Positions 36,700-48,600 of a stretch of 64,000 nt of DNA are shown piece after piece. This stretch comes from Diphasiastrum complanatum. Taxonomy: Eukaryota > Streptophyta > Lycopodiopsida > Lycopodiales > Lycopodiaceae. The notes beneath the pieces were generated by a model, which searched no databases, was not told where the DNA came from, and worked only from the letters and a program-made list of their open reading frames with translations. Position 1 is the first letter of the stretch. Every line of letters begins with the position of its first letter. The stretch spans positions 59,954,077 through 60,018,076 of the forward strand of contig CM055092.1 of assembly GCA_029204225.1 (NCBI GenBank), read 5' to 3'. The position numbers and the translations under genes are program-made.

Positions 36700-37340
36700 A
36701 AAAGAGGATTTCTGAGTACAATGGCAATGTTGGAGACTCGTTTTAATGACCTGCTAAAATTTCACACTAGGCCTCCTATCGCCTAGATGTCAATTCGCAA
36801 GCCAAGTTGGTTTCCAATTGTGAAATGCCTTATACCTCGCACTCCTTACTACTCGCTCCCTGAAAGGGGCAAAAGAGATTTGACATCCATTAAGCGCTTT
36901 GTCCACAATAGTCAATCTATTTTGGTGTATGTACTTGTAGGTACAGTTTGAATGCCCTTTGTTTGGAGTCCATAGCCCTTCGTTTGGTCCAAAACCATTG
37001 AAGGAGATGAAAATAAGGGTTGTTTAAAGAAATAAACTGTTTCTTTTTGGTAAAGAAACTTCACCCTTCGTGATTTTCACAGCTTTGGGTCCCTTTAAAC
37101 TATAATTTTTTAATGAATTTGAAGGTTGTTTTGCCTTTCAAAGCACTTCGGGTCCCTTCAAACTAATGGCCATTAAATCCAAGAAACCTGATCTTGGCTG
37201 TTGATGCCTCTCTTGATCTTGACCATTGGTTAAGATGGAGCCCTATCATGCAGTAGAGAGCAAATCTAGGTGTCAAATCAAAATTCTCAAGCAGCTAACA
37301 CCCTCTGCACGCTACTTCATCACCTTCATTGGCCACTTGT
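36700..37340. other. Sequence related to the LARD interior
   Basis: Words such as AAACTGTTTCTTT, TCGGGTCCCTTCA and TTTTTTAATGAA occur in the same order here (37025-37165) and within R1 (24990-25085). It is either a diverged fragment of the LARD interior or the leader of the Copia element to its left. No coding content. Confidence 0.45.
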
Positions 37341-37351
37341 GACCTGCTACT

Positions 37352-37492
<141 letters not shown>

Positions 37493-38077
37493 GGATGCTT
37501 CTTTGTTTACTTATACCCTGCTTTGCTATCAAACAAGTTGACAACAACTGACGCACCGCTTTTTAAAAAATACAAGGTCCACTTAAACCTTCTATACTTG
37601 CATAAAAAAGGTTTCTTTTGCTTAACTAAGGGGATTTTCCACTTCAAATTTCAAAAAACACTACAAGATTTTAAAATTTAAAATCCTATTTGGAGGGAAA
37701 TCAATTTTTCCTCTCCAACTTGTACCTTCCGAGAAACCACACTACATGACACTATAAAGCATGCAATTTCGATGATTATTCTGCACTACACCGTGAAGAA
37801 TTCGCTTCCCTCTCTGCTACAACAAATGCGCCCTACCGGTTCATCATTTGGCAAAAGATTTCATATGGTAAGTGCTTTTTTATTCAACACTTTACTATAG
37901 TAGCTCTCTCTCCTCATACTTGTAGCATTCGGTATGATACTTATTAGGCTAACTCTCAGATATGGCTAAGCTTAATCATCAAAGGATGTTTTGTATAAAC
38001 TTTTTTATGATGGAATGGTAACCTGTCCAGACTGAGCGATTTTCGTAAAATAGATATTTTTGCATCATGTCTGATTG

Positions 38078-39934
38078 GCAGCGATGGATACATCTCACTT
38101 GTTTGCATCCCTTCTTAAAATGTTCTAATGACAATGATGAATCACTAGCTACATTCTCTGAGAGTTTTACTTTACATTTTTTATGGGCAGCCATGGAAAG
38201 GCAATATCATTTGACTTCTTGAGACTTCTAAATAAGCATTAATGATTGTATATGTCTAGAGATGGATAGATTGCATACTCTTTCATTTTTAATGATGGAT
38301 CACAAGGTGGAGGTGTATCCTGGTCAGCGATGGACATCAAATTCCTTATACCTTCTCATTGTTTTTAGACACACATCCTACTGTCCAGAGATGGTGTAAA
38401 GACCCTAAAGAATCACCCCTAAGATGAGGATAGGAGACAATAGGAGAGACTATGGAGCCAAACCGCCCAACCAAACCTGGATCTAGCCCCCAAGCCATGT
38501 CATGTGAAGCAAGAGGAGAAGAGAGAAACTGGTAACCTAAACCCAATATGTCAATGGGAGAATCCCTACCTCATTATATAAAGAGTAGAGTCCTGTGCAT
38601 GAAACCATGCAATCCCCATGCAAATCAACTATAATTAGATCACATCTCTTCATGCAGTCCTCCTGCCTATATCCATTACACAAACATGCAATACTCCACA
38701 TGTCTCAATTAGAGTGTCTGGGTCCTCTCAAGGTAATTGGTCACAAAAAATGAATGAAGAACTGTATGCAAGCATCTGCAGACCATAAACTGTAGTAGAA
38801 TAGCATCCACTAGACTAATTGAATTCTCCACAAATAAGATAACTTATCTTGTGAGAATATTTGTGAGATCCATAGGCTCTCAATAAGATACTGGAGTAGA
38901 GAGATTCAAGACACTGATCTGAATTCTTTCTCAAATAATAGATCAAGAATTAATCATCACACTTAAGAATCATCACCATTCCTTTAAATCCTCTGACAAT
39001 AATTAAGTATCTATTTATGATTTGTCAACCATAAATATTTAGATTCATATGATTCGTCAATCATAATTCCCTGGAATCCAAAAGGACACTTAATCATTTA
39101 CAAGATACTGGAGTATATGTCCAACATAACTCAGGAAAAGTAAGAATCATTCCAAAATCTTTCCATTAAGAAAATACTAGATTTAGGAATACTTTCAAAA
39201 CAGGATTCTATAAATGAAGTGTAAGATTTAAAGTTCTATAAACCACTGGTAATTAAAGACTGATCACATAGAAAAATGACAATCATCTTCAACTACCAAA
39301 AAAAGAACTTTAGATTGCAATCTAGAATCAAATCTAGATACCCAAAGTCCTTTTGAATATCAATCCAGTCATCATTCTTGGATTCATTATGATACCAATG
39401 TAAAGACCCTAAAGAATCACCTCTAAGATGAGGATAGGAGAACACAATAGGAGAGACTATGGAGCCAAACCGCCCAACCAAACCTAGATCAAACCTGGAT
39501 CTAGCCCCCAAGCCATGCCATGTGAAACAAGAGGAGAAGAGAACTGGTAACCTAAACCCAACATGTCGACGGGAGAATCCCTACCTCATTATATAGAGAG
39601 TAGATTCCTATGCATGAAACCATGCAATCTGCATGCAGGTCAACTATAATTACATCACATTTCTTCATGCAGTCCTCCTGCCGTCACACAAACATGCAAT
39701 ACTCCATATGTCTCCATTAGAGTGTCTGGGTCCTGTCAAGGTAATTAGTCACAAACTGGCCTTGACATGGAATAAAATTACGATGCGACCAACAATCTCG
39801 AATACTGGAGGGCCGGTCTACCATATTAGGACTATTCCAGGTCCTTAACCAAATATGGCCATAACAGATGGACAGTAGGAGCATTTACTTCTAGTTATAT
39901 ATGATTCAACTTGCTTACTGTCCAGCGATGGATA
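38078..39934. repeat. Series of YAGMGATGGAYA words forming imperfect hairpins
   Basis: The word occurs at 38078, 38256, 38324, 38385 and 39922. After removing the LTR element that splits the fourth copy, the last four are about 60-68 bases apart. At the fourth site the restored target would pair CCTACTGTCC with GGACAGTAGG; at the fifth, GCTTACTGTCCA pairs imperfectly with TGGATAGCAAGC. The CAGCGATGG core also appears in the hairpins at 1-113. Confidence 0.55.
38395..39866 (-). mobile_element. Short LTR retrotransposon B2 with 5-bp target duplication
   Basis: The 5' LTR (minus orientation) is 39399-39866, starting TGTTATGG and ending TCTTTACA on the minus strand. The adjacent primer-binding site reads TTGGTATCATAATGAATCC. 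The other LTR is 38395 to about 38752 and lacks roughly its first 110 bases of U3. The target duplication GATGG is perfect (38390-38394 and 39867-39871). The roughly 650-base interior has no readable protein. The missing U3 and polypurine tract suggest a deletion across the interior/3'-LTR junction after insertion. Related to LTR B1 at 27848-28324. Confidence 0.85.
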
Positions 39935-40629
39935 GCAAGCTAAAACACTCCTTATTCTATATATAAATGGTATATAGAACCTAACAACTTAGAAAAAAAG
40001 GGGGTCTTGAAAAAAAAAAAAAAACTAATGATGATGAAAATGTTGATCAACACACTCAGCACAATGAATTGAGCAATTTTAGTTTTTATCACACTGAATT
40101 TCGACGTCAAACGATTAAAGCTACACGAAGAAGGGAAATAAGAAACTTAGAAAGAGGCCCTTTACAAAAAAAACTTGGTTTCCTTGGCGCATTGGACAGT
40201 AGAAGAAATAAAGCCTTAAAAATCTTGATGGTAATTTTTTTATGCGGTCACTATGGTGTATGAGGCATGTGTTGCAAAAATAAAACTAGGACCGCATTTT
40301 TTTTGAAAAAGAACCAACTTTTTTTTTCTCTTTTTCTCGGGCATTGGAATGGGAAAGAGAGAATATTTGTATAATATTCCCTACAAAATATATGCAGGAG
40401 AAGAAGAAGGTGGGGTTTGTGTACGTGGATAGAGGGTTTGGGGCAGGAATCCGAGGAGAGAGAATTATATAGAGAGAATAGGGAGAAGAAGGGAGTCGTG
40501 TGTGAGAGAGAGTACGGGCCGTCGGATGCCAAAGAGAGGGAAAAGGGAGTGTTGCGCGAGTTAAAGAGAGTTTGTCTTTAATATTTAAATCTGCACGAGT
40601 TTGGAGTTTCGGGTCTGCGCGATTTTGGA
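39872..40629. other. Non-coding stretch, no gene recognised
   Basis: Contains the last hairpin word at 39922, an A run near 40011-40023 and GA-rich sequence at 40330-40560. The Lys/Phe-rich minus frame (40251-40532) is compositional. Confidence 0.45.
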
Positions 40630-42410
40630 GAGTTATAGGAAGTAGGAGTTTGTGCGAGTTTGGAGTTTGTGTGCGAGTTTGAAGTTTGTGGTTTGTGTGA
40701 GTTTCTGTTGAAACCTAGAAACTAGTGTAGAGACAACAAGAGCCCAACTTCCTAGAAGAGCAGCTCGAGCAATGAAAGCATTAGATATTAGGCCAACACC
40801 ACCTAAAAAAGTAGGAAGAAAAATTTGTCGCTTATAAAACTGAATTTCACAAATGTCATAGGTGCCTGGCCTCAAAAGTTGACCAAATACACCTAGTAAA
40901 GTATCATTAAAATCTCGAAGTAATGATAATACGTCAGGTGAAGGAGAAACACAACATAGAAGATAGCTAGGACGTTGGGCAGAGGATTGAGTGATAATTC
41001 CAAAAGCGACAACTTTGGCAATATATTAGAACGATAAGCAAATCCATCTGGAGCATTTTGCACAAATGAAATGACATACCCGGGACAACTAATGGGAACA
41101 CCAAGTGCCTTGATGCCATGCTCAAGAGTAATGAACCTTGCAAAGAAGGGGAAATCTGCTAGGAGGCCTTTTGGACACGAAGCTACATGCTTAGACCTGT
41201 TCACCATAAGCCCAAGAAAAGAAAGTTGTGTTGAGAAATGCTAAAAAAGTTAGGTCCCACAATATGTGTATAATCGAACTAGTGGATCATGAGCACCACA
41301 AAGTTCTTGAAAAATGGCCACTCGAGAAATAGAGTTGAAAACATGAGCAACATGGACTTGTAAAATGACCTAGTTAGGATGAAGACCCAAAATAGCTCGT
41401 AGAGCATGAATGATAAGCTCACAACCACCAGGAGTAGCACATCCAAACTGAAACAGAAAATGAGCATTAAAAGCTTTCCGAAACTCAAAGCAAAGTGTCT
41501 TTGTAACCAACCTCTATAAACATTCACCCACTGCAATTTGACGCACACCACTAGAGGATGAATTTAATGGTAAAAGACAAGCGACGAAAATATGAGCAAT
41601 TGAAGGAGGAATCTGCCCTCAAGCAATGAAGGAGCACACCTTGAAAAGAAGATTAAAGCCACTAGCAAAATCATTTGGAGAAAAACAATCACACAGGTGT
41701 TCAAAGATCATCGTTGAAGGCCCACCAGCAGAGAGGCGAGGACTGCAAACAAAAGCATTAACATAATGAATCTCTACAACTTAGACATTAGAGTCATGCT
41801 GAAAGTCTTCCACAAACAAAGTGAGAATATTGCTAGATGGAGATGAAGCCGTTCCAGTGCCTAAATAATACTAGAAGAAGGCATTGCTGTAACTGAGGGA
41901 GGAAGGGTGTGTGTTGCACTAGAAAATTCACTAGCTTGCCCAAGCAAAACACAACAATGTAGACGACTATGAATAGGAATGGATACAGAGTTCGAGATAG
42001 AAACAAACTCACATTTTGTTACAAGTGCATTGCAACGAAGAAAAAGCTCCTCCTATAAATTTTGCCAATTAATTGACATGAAATGTCGAATTCTATTACG
42101 AGTTTCTCGATGACCTCCTTCATCACCTCTAGGACGAAGAAGCAAACACCAAAGGGATAAGAGGGAAAAAACATGTTAAGCAACAATATTAGAAGGTTTG
42201 GTAGTTGTATGGGTTAAAGGTAGAGTTGAAGAGCTCTTTGTACATCTAAGCGAAGGGCAATTGGAATGCGGGCATAAAGGAGGGGACGAGGGAAATTGAA
42301 ATAAAAGGAGCCCAAAATATCAAGATTGTGTGCCCAAGCCCAATTCAAGCCACAGTGGCTCAAGAATCTGAAATTCCAATAAGGAGATGGGCGAGTATGT
42401 ATTCTCTCCA
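40630..42410 (-). pseudogene. Decayed reverse transcriptase of a second (non-GA-LINE) type
   Basis: Read on the minus strand the blocks in order are: LRPRGDEGGHRETRNRIRHF (near 42150-42090); QFGCATPGGCELIIHALRA (near 41460-41400) and a diverged V-D-V-A-N-A-F-N-S box read as VHVAHVFNSISRVAIFQEL (about 41370-41310); VASCPKGLLADFPFFARFI (41207-40893 frame); and LPTFLGGVGLISNAFIARAA (40875-40633). Such ATPGG reverse transcriptases occur in plant and algal genomes as uncharacterised RT genes. Many stops and frame changes make it a pseudogene. It shares no obvious sequence with the GA-associated LINE. The first catalytic Asp of the palm box appears changed (VDVAN to VHVAH). Confidence 0.65.
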
Positions 42411-43054
42411 AGAGGAGGGAATATTTTCCTTGGAATTCCCATGCAACCTATATTAAGCTATTGATCCCCTATTCTTGCATTATAGCAGTCATACACCATG
42501 CAAGTGCTCCTATGTCCAATTATAAGTATGGAATGCCCTCATATGATTATTAAATACTTGACCACGCCCGAAATGACGTGTCATAACTAAACTACATGCA
42601 ATTGGAGTGACGGGATATCCACGTTAGGAATTATTCCGATTTCCTTACACAGTACTAGGTATGGCCACATGCATCATTTTTCTTTATCTCAAACTTTTGG
42701 GATGTCATGCAAATCCGGATGTGCACATCGAGAGACTAAGCCGACATCCCGAATGTCAAAAATAGTGGTTTCAATATGTGCACAACATCCAAAAAAACTA
42801 AGTTTACTAGAACATATCAAAAGTGTAGGCTTTAAAAAATGCATGTCTTCCATAAGCTTGTACTTCTTAAAGTGGAGGCCCATGCTGGGGTTGCATCAAT
42901 ATGCATGTCAGAGAATGCATGTGACCAGGCTAACAAGGATTGCCTTTAAAAAGCTAGGCCAACAAAATAAGGCTCCCTAAGGAGGATGCAATATAGAGGC
43001 CAAAATAATTTACTTAAACTGATCAAAGATTGTGAGGTGTGTTGGCAAACACAG

Positions 43055-43056
<2 letters not shown>
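42411..43056. other. Unrecognised sequence
   Basis: The open frames 42669-42980 (+) and 42689-42883 (-) overlap each other and have no recognised motif. No repeat to other parts of the window was noticed. Confidence 0.4.

Positions 43057-43091
<35 letters not shown>
43057..43091. repeat. GA tract, 35 bp
   Basis: A short GA run without a LINE 3' end, immediately before the CAG/CTG hairpin. Confidence 0.9.
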
Positions 43092-43094
<3 letters not shown>

Positions 43095-43106
43095 CAGCGA
43101 CCAGTT

Positions 43107-43203
43107 TTGGCAGCTGCCAACGGATGCAGCAGCAGCAGCAGCTTCATCACCAATCCCCGACGAATCCACGATGCTGCTGCTGCTGCAGTTGCAAAGACTG
43201 CCA
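43107..43203. repeat. CAG/CTG inverted repeat with extended arms
   Basis: The left arm (43107-43143) runs from TTGGCAG through ATGCAGCAGCAGCAGC. The right arm (43172-43203) runs from GCTGCTGCTGCTGCAG to ACTGCCA. The core 15 bp pair perfectly and the outer TGGCAG/CTGCCA also pair, with mismatches between. The loop is about 28 bases. A further CAG run lies at 43257-43271. Confidence 0.7.
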
Positions 43204-46200
43204 TGAACTGTCAAACACACAATCATTCATCTTGTACCCTCAATTTCGTTCGTGGGAGCAGCAGCAGCAGGCAATGCGAGCAAAGGACTGCTGATAAGGT
43301 ACAACAATAATGCAGGTGTGCCATAGTCAATTTGTTCTGTGCCACAAATGGTACATAGGGAGAGGTTTCAGCTGGGTTTCATTTCATTTTAACAAATTTT
43401 AGTGCATACATTTATTTCATCTCTTGTTTATCTGGTCCTGTGTTAATCACGAGGCTCTGAGGTAGAATTTTCATAGTAATGTGCCAGAGTTTTATCTCTT
43501 ACTCCTAGTCTTGCGTTTTGTGCTCACACTACCATATGTTTATTAGTGTGTGTCACCCATTACTTCAACAATTGCAAGACATCTCTGCTTGGTCATCCTT
43601 GCTTTTAAATGTGTTAAATTGCTCTCTGCTACAATCTAAGGACTACTTCAAGTATCATTGAAAACTGGTGAAATTGCCTTTTGATGATAGTAAACTCACA
43701 ACATGGTTTAAATTTTACTTGCCTGTTTCGTAAAGTCCATGGGCTTCATGGGTGCGATGTCGGGCTCGCAGCTGAGGGCTTTTGTGATGTATTATTCTCC
43801 GCGTGAGTTTTCTTTGAGAGTTTGTTTATATCAAATTTCCAAATGATATTTATTGATTCTGAGAGGGGGGAGGGGGGGGGGGGGGGGGTGGGGGGGGCGC
43901 TTTCAAGGAGGAACTGACCGCAAAAGAAGTCTCATTCTTGGAATCCAGGACGTTCTGATCAATAGTTCATATGATTGTTGCAAAGTTTGTGAAAATTTTA
44001 TGGAAATTACCAACTTGGCTTTTTTATGCTGCTTGGGGTGCAATTTATTGGTTATGGGACAGATGGACATCAAGGCACATTCAGTGAGCCTTCGATTTCT
44101 TTTAAACAAAAGTTCATGCATTGTTCTGTAGAACGAATAACCCACTGCAAATACAAGAAAAAACGTGATTTCAGTAGCATTTGGCAACTAGCTCTTGACA
44201 AGGAGTCGAAGCCGAGCCAGTAAAGGAGTATATTAGTGAAAATATAGAGGCAAAGTGCTGAAAACAAGGAAGCTTTAGAAGTATGCTTCAGAAAGGCTAG
44301 TCGCCTTGCTCATTATAAAGCGTTTTGATTGTTAATAGTCTCTGTAGGGGTGGTGTTTGCCGAGCTATTAATTTGCTAAGCTAAGCTTGCTTGTTTCCCT
44401 TTTGGGTGTTTGCTTGTTCTTGTACATATTATGAAGACTTAATACTACCAAGTCGTTTTCTTTTCATAAAACAAAAGAATGATATAGTTCATATAGTTCA
44501 TATTTGATGGATTGAGACTGTGTGGGTAAACTCGATGGAGGCTTACAAAGATATGCCTTTCCTTGACTTAATTCATTACATGGTTGGCAACCTAAAATCA
44601 GCTAGTAACTCAGGTTATGATGCTGTGGGGTTGGCAACCAAACTGTGCTCTTCATGAAATATGTTTTCAAAATGATTCGTTTACTTTCTTCTACCAAAGC
44701 ATAAGCCATGTTTAATTTAGATTAAATCTTTTACTTTGTGTAAGAGGGAAATAAAAAATGAACTGCGGTCAAAATGAACTATTCTCAACATGTCTTGTCG
44801 TGGTAATGTTAGAGTCCGGACTTCCTCTCATGCGTTTCACAAATTCCTTCAAGAATCGTCTGTCCATGATATTCTATTACCATTCTTGTTGTGAGATTTC
44901 ATTGCCAGGTTACTCTCTCTACACTTGCATCCTATCCTCTAGCATAGGGAAGATGCTATTGGAGATTGATCGGTAGCATCTGCATGGTTGGGTGGTTTGG
45001 CTCCACAGTCATTTCTTTTGTAAGCAGGATTGTGATGCCACGAATTTGCTAAATATCGAATATCAACCTAAATATGGCATGATATACTCAAATATGAAGA
45101 TATGAGCTGGATAAATATAAATCATGAAGAGGCCTATATCATTTTTCGAGAATATAACTCCTAAAGACTTGCCTTGTATTTAGAAGCAAGACCTCTAGAA
45201 GTGAAACGCTGCCTTGGATAGCCTTTACTAGGTCATCGACGCGAAATGACTAAATATGAATCGACATATTAAACTAGAGAAAATTAAACTCTTAGTTTAA
45301 TATACCTCTCATGGTATAATTGAACATACATTCAACCTAAGTATTAACTAGACCTTTTCACGGGAGCGACGCACCTGTAGTCTTTAGAGGTGTGTTTGTT
45401 CGCTTCGTAGAACATATATTGATCACACGCTTTAATCTCAATCATCGAGAGAGAAAGAGTTTATGTAATTGTGAGAGATTGAAGAAGTGAATAGAGTGTC
45501 GAGAATTATTCTCTCTTATCTTTGTTCTCCGCACTGTTGAATGTGAGGGATCTTGAGTCTACTAGCAATCTCTACTGCATTACATGAATTACTCTCTGGT
45601 CAGACAGACGCTTTAACGCATTACAGTCGTTTGCTGTATGTCCGTAAATATGTTCTAAAGAACCGTCTTAAAACTATCTTATTCGTCTGTCGCGAACAAT
45701 TTGTATTCGGCACCCGAATAACGTTTACATTTGGTACAGTCTAGCACGATCATTGATACAACTGTATGTATACATCTGAGATGATAGTCCCTGTTTGAGG
45801 AATTGAGTCATTGATCTGTGTTCTTGTTGTATCAGACATAAGTTTCTAACATACTCTAAAACTATTCATGCTCTTTAACCATAAACTTGGACTTAAGTTG
45901 TTGAGGACTTCTGTCTAGAACTGAACAGTTCGCAAATACGATTAACTAATTGTTTGTTCAAACACGAATACATCGAACATATCTCGAATCCCTGCTGACA
46001 ACTTAATCAGCTAGAGTGTAGTACTTCTGTACTACTCTGATAACATCTGGCCATAACAGAAAAATCTGGACTATGTGGTGTATGTCCATAACACTCCTTG
46101 TTTTTTGAAACATTGCCCGCAATTTGGCTTTGACATTTGTAACCACTAGAGCTACTTTTGTATTGCTGTTTGCCGTTTTTCTTTTGCTGGGTTATAATTT

Positions 46201-46229
46201 CGTCCTAGTGGTGTCAGTCCAAAAGTTGA
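43204..46229. other. Unrecognised AT-rich sequence with a poly-G run
   Basis: A G-rich run lies at 43862-43897. Open frame 44026-44223 ends in a basic tail, but I found no homologous family or splice context. 45040-45780 has many short repeated words of the kind seen in LTRs, without identifiable ends or a primer-binding site. Confidence 0.4.
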
Positions 46230-47330
46230 ATCCCCTACTACATTGGGGAATCAACCACTTATGATATCATGAAGCTTGTCCTCTCTGTATTTTTGCATAG
46301 AGAATTTTATCTCATGCTCCACAACCATGTATGCAAAGCGAACATGGTGCATAGGGCTTACTCAATTTGATTGGGCTTGTCTATTAGGACTCTAGGTTTT
46401 CCATGCGCACATCAAATTATTCTTGCCGAATTTGCCATGCCTCCTATTCAAGTGGAAGCTATCTTTAGATTGATCATTTATCCATAGAGAGTCGAGTTTG
46501 GGGTTGTAGATACTAGAGAGATGAGATAACCATGCTTAGCAGTCACGTCCTCTCATGGGATGTATGTGCAGGGCTATCACTCATCTTGGTACTCTTAGGA
46601 TTTGTGAATATTGCACTCATTTGGTATACATATCTCATGTCATTGAGAGGACACATGATTGTATTTGATGGTTTTCATATCATGTACATACTTAAAGTCT
46701 CTGGTCGGGTCTGTTAGAGGGGGTCAACTAAACTTCTACCAAACTCACTTTATGGAGAGAGATGTAGTTGGTGTCCTAATCTTACCTCTTTGCTTGGACT
46801 TGGGACATAGCCTTGATCTCACTTTGGGACAACTTTGGTTTTCCTCACACCGGCTACATTTGGATATTGGCTATTTCCAACTTTTCCCAAGGAAGGCATG
46901 ATTTGTCACTTGGGTGAGGTTGAGACGAAGGAGAATTGTTTCTTTGATTGTCTTGTATATTGTGAGATCAGAGGTAGGTATCATTTTCTCTTTCGTGATC
47001 GATATGTTATGCTTTGCTCATCGACTTCCTATGATGATCAAAGATGTCTAGCATTGATGATACAACATCCTATGATGATCAAAGATGTGTAGCATTGATG
47101 ATACAATATATGCACTGCAAGAGGAGTGAGACAGTCCATAGCACTTGCCCTATTATGAGCATTTGAGCACTACGTAGCTCTGTATTACCTCTTTCTATTT
47201 TAGATGTAGACCTCATATAGATATAGAGTCAGAGTTAGAGTCAAAGGATGAGATGTCCATCCCTTTCAGACACCGGGTTCAGAGACATCGTCGCTAGCCA
47301 TTGAGACCTACAACGTTGAGAGTCACATGA
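46230..47330 (+). pseudogene. Decayed LINE ORF2 C-terminus
   Basis: The plus strand encodes, with frame changes, YHSSWYS, LNFYQTHFMERDVVGVLILP (about 46729-46790), LTLGQLWFSSHR, the remains of the zinc finger (ICHLGEVETKENCFFDCLVY, which lacks the first Cys pair and the His), then CEIRGRYHFLFRD (46960-47000) and LALMIQ. The order matches copy 4 (4121-4786). A 40-base stretch CCTATGATGATCAAAGATG is duplicated at about 47028 and 47070. Confidence 0.75.
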
Positions 47331-47554
47331 CAGGCTTCACGGACATGCATACATGACCTATGGCACCCTTATCATCCACCATCAAAGTCTTCTTTAGGCA
47401 ATTACTATTTAACATGGGTAATATGTGTCATTTAGGTAGACCAGTTATCGACGTTAGTTACTTGTTTCATGGAAACTCTTGGTTTAAGCTCTCTTATATC
47501 TCGTTGGTTGTAGTTATGCTTATGTGAATACTTTCCTACTATTAGGTGCTACAA

Positions 47555-47583
47555 TGTCTTTTTTTTTTTTTTTTTTTTTTTTG
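47555..47583. repeat. Poly-T run
   Basis: About 27 T residues. On the minus strand this would be a poly-A tail, but no retroposed gene could be identified beside it. A 22-bp TC tract follows at 47666-47687. Confidence 0.85.
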
Positions 47584-47689
47584 AAGTCGTCATAGGCAAC
47601 CTATGTTAGGCACATACTCATGCATTCTTTCTTATGTACATTTTAGTAAGTTTTGGACATCGATATTTCTCTCTCTCTCTCTCTCTCAT

Positions 47690-48600
47690 GAGATTCTTTT
47701 AGCGGAGTTTGCCTCACTCCCAATGGTGGTAGATGCTATGTTTCAGATTGTTACCTTTCTACATCGACTTGAGACCATGGATACTAACAGATACGTGAGG
47801 GCAACGCTTACTTCTTCTCAAACCATAGCTGGATAGCAGGCTAGATCTTCTTGGTATGGTGATGTGGTAGCTTTCAGTCATGGGGCTTCTCGATGGTGGA
47901 TCTCCCACAGGGAACTCATACATTTATCAGACAACAGCTGTATCGGAGCTATTGTCACATAGTATGAGATCGTCCTGACCATGAGAGAGTCAAGCTTACC
48001 TTCTATGGCACACATATCTTATGCAGAGACAGTTTGGGACTCCCTGTTAGACCTTTATATCTCTCTCTTCCTCTTTCTTTTGGGCTCCGATACAGATTGG
48101 GACAGTTACGAGTCTCTTCACATCAGCTTGCTATTGAGACAGGCAGATATTCAGGCATTTTGAGAGAGCATCGAATATGCCAGATATGCACATTGGGTGT
48201 AGTGGAGGATGAGTTTCATTTTATCTTTATATGCCCTACATACTATGAGATACGTGGCTGATATCACTGTTTATATCGTGACACCCCTATTACCCTCAGT
48301 ACATTTTTGGAGTATCAGGATCCCAGATGTGTCGGCCTTTTACTACGAGAAATGCTTATGTTGAGAGCGTGCTACCATCGGAGAGTATTACTGATTCTAG
48401 CCAGCATCTCATTACTAGCTTCTTTCAGAAGCGGGAGCGTGATGACCTATCAGATGATGAGGCAGTCATACCGGTGAGGGCGAAGGCCCAGCGTGCTCAG
48501 CCACCACCTCTTGTTAGATCTACGCGCGCCTCTAGAGCTACCAAAGCTCCTCGATCACAGCCCACAGCTGCTATGGGTATCAGACGCTTTTTTCGAGATT
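47690..48600 (+). pseudogene. Second decayed LINE ORF2 C-terminus and tail
   Basis: Reading frames shift between 47603-47836, 47981-48163, 48034-48261 and 48327-48602. The middle part holds LPVRPLYLSLPLSFGLRYRL, LRVSSHQLAIETGRYSG, then C-Q-I-C followed by H-F-I-F-I-C-P-T-Y-Y-E-I-R-G. The last frame (91 codons) is an Arg-rich tail with acidic patch SDDEAV. In the other copies the equivalent tail also follows the zinc finger. The 3' terminal microsatellite is not present. Confidence 0.75.

Noticed and set aside
44026-44223. 65-codon frame ending in a basic tail, reminiscent of a ribosomal L20 end (YKKKRDFSSIW)
   Set aside because: The match is a few residues only, with no upstream exons or other L20 motifs.
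47555-47583. Poly-T as the reverse-strand tail of a processed pseudogene
   Set aside because: No coding sequence or target duplication was found on the side where a retrocopy would lie.
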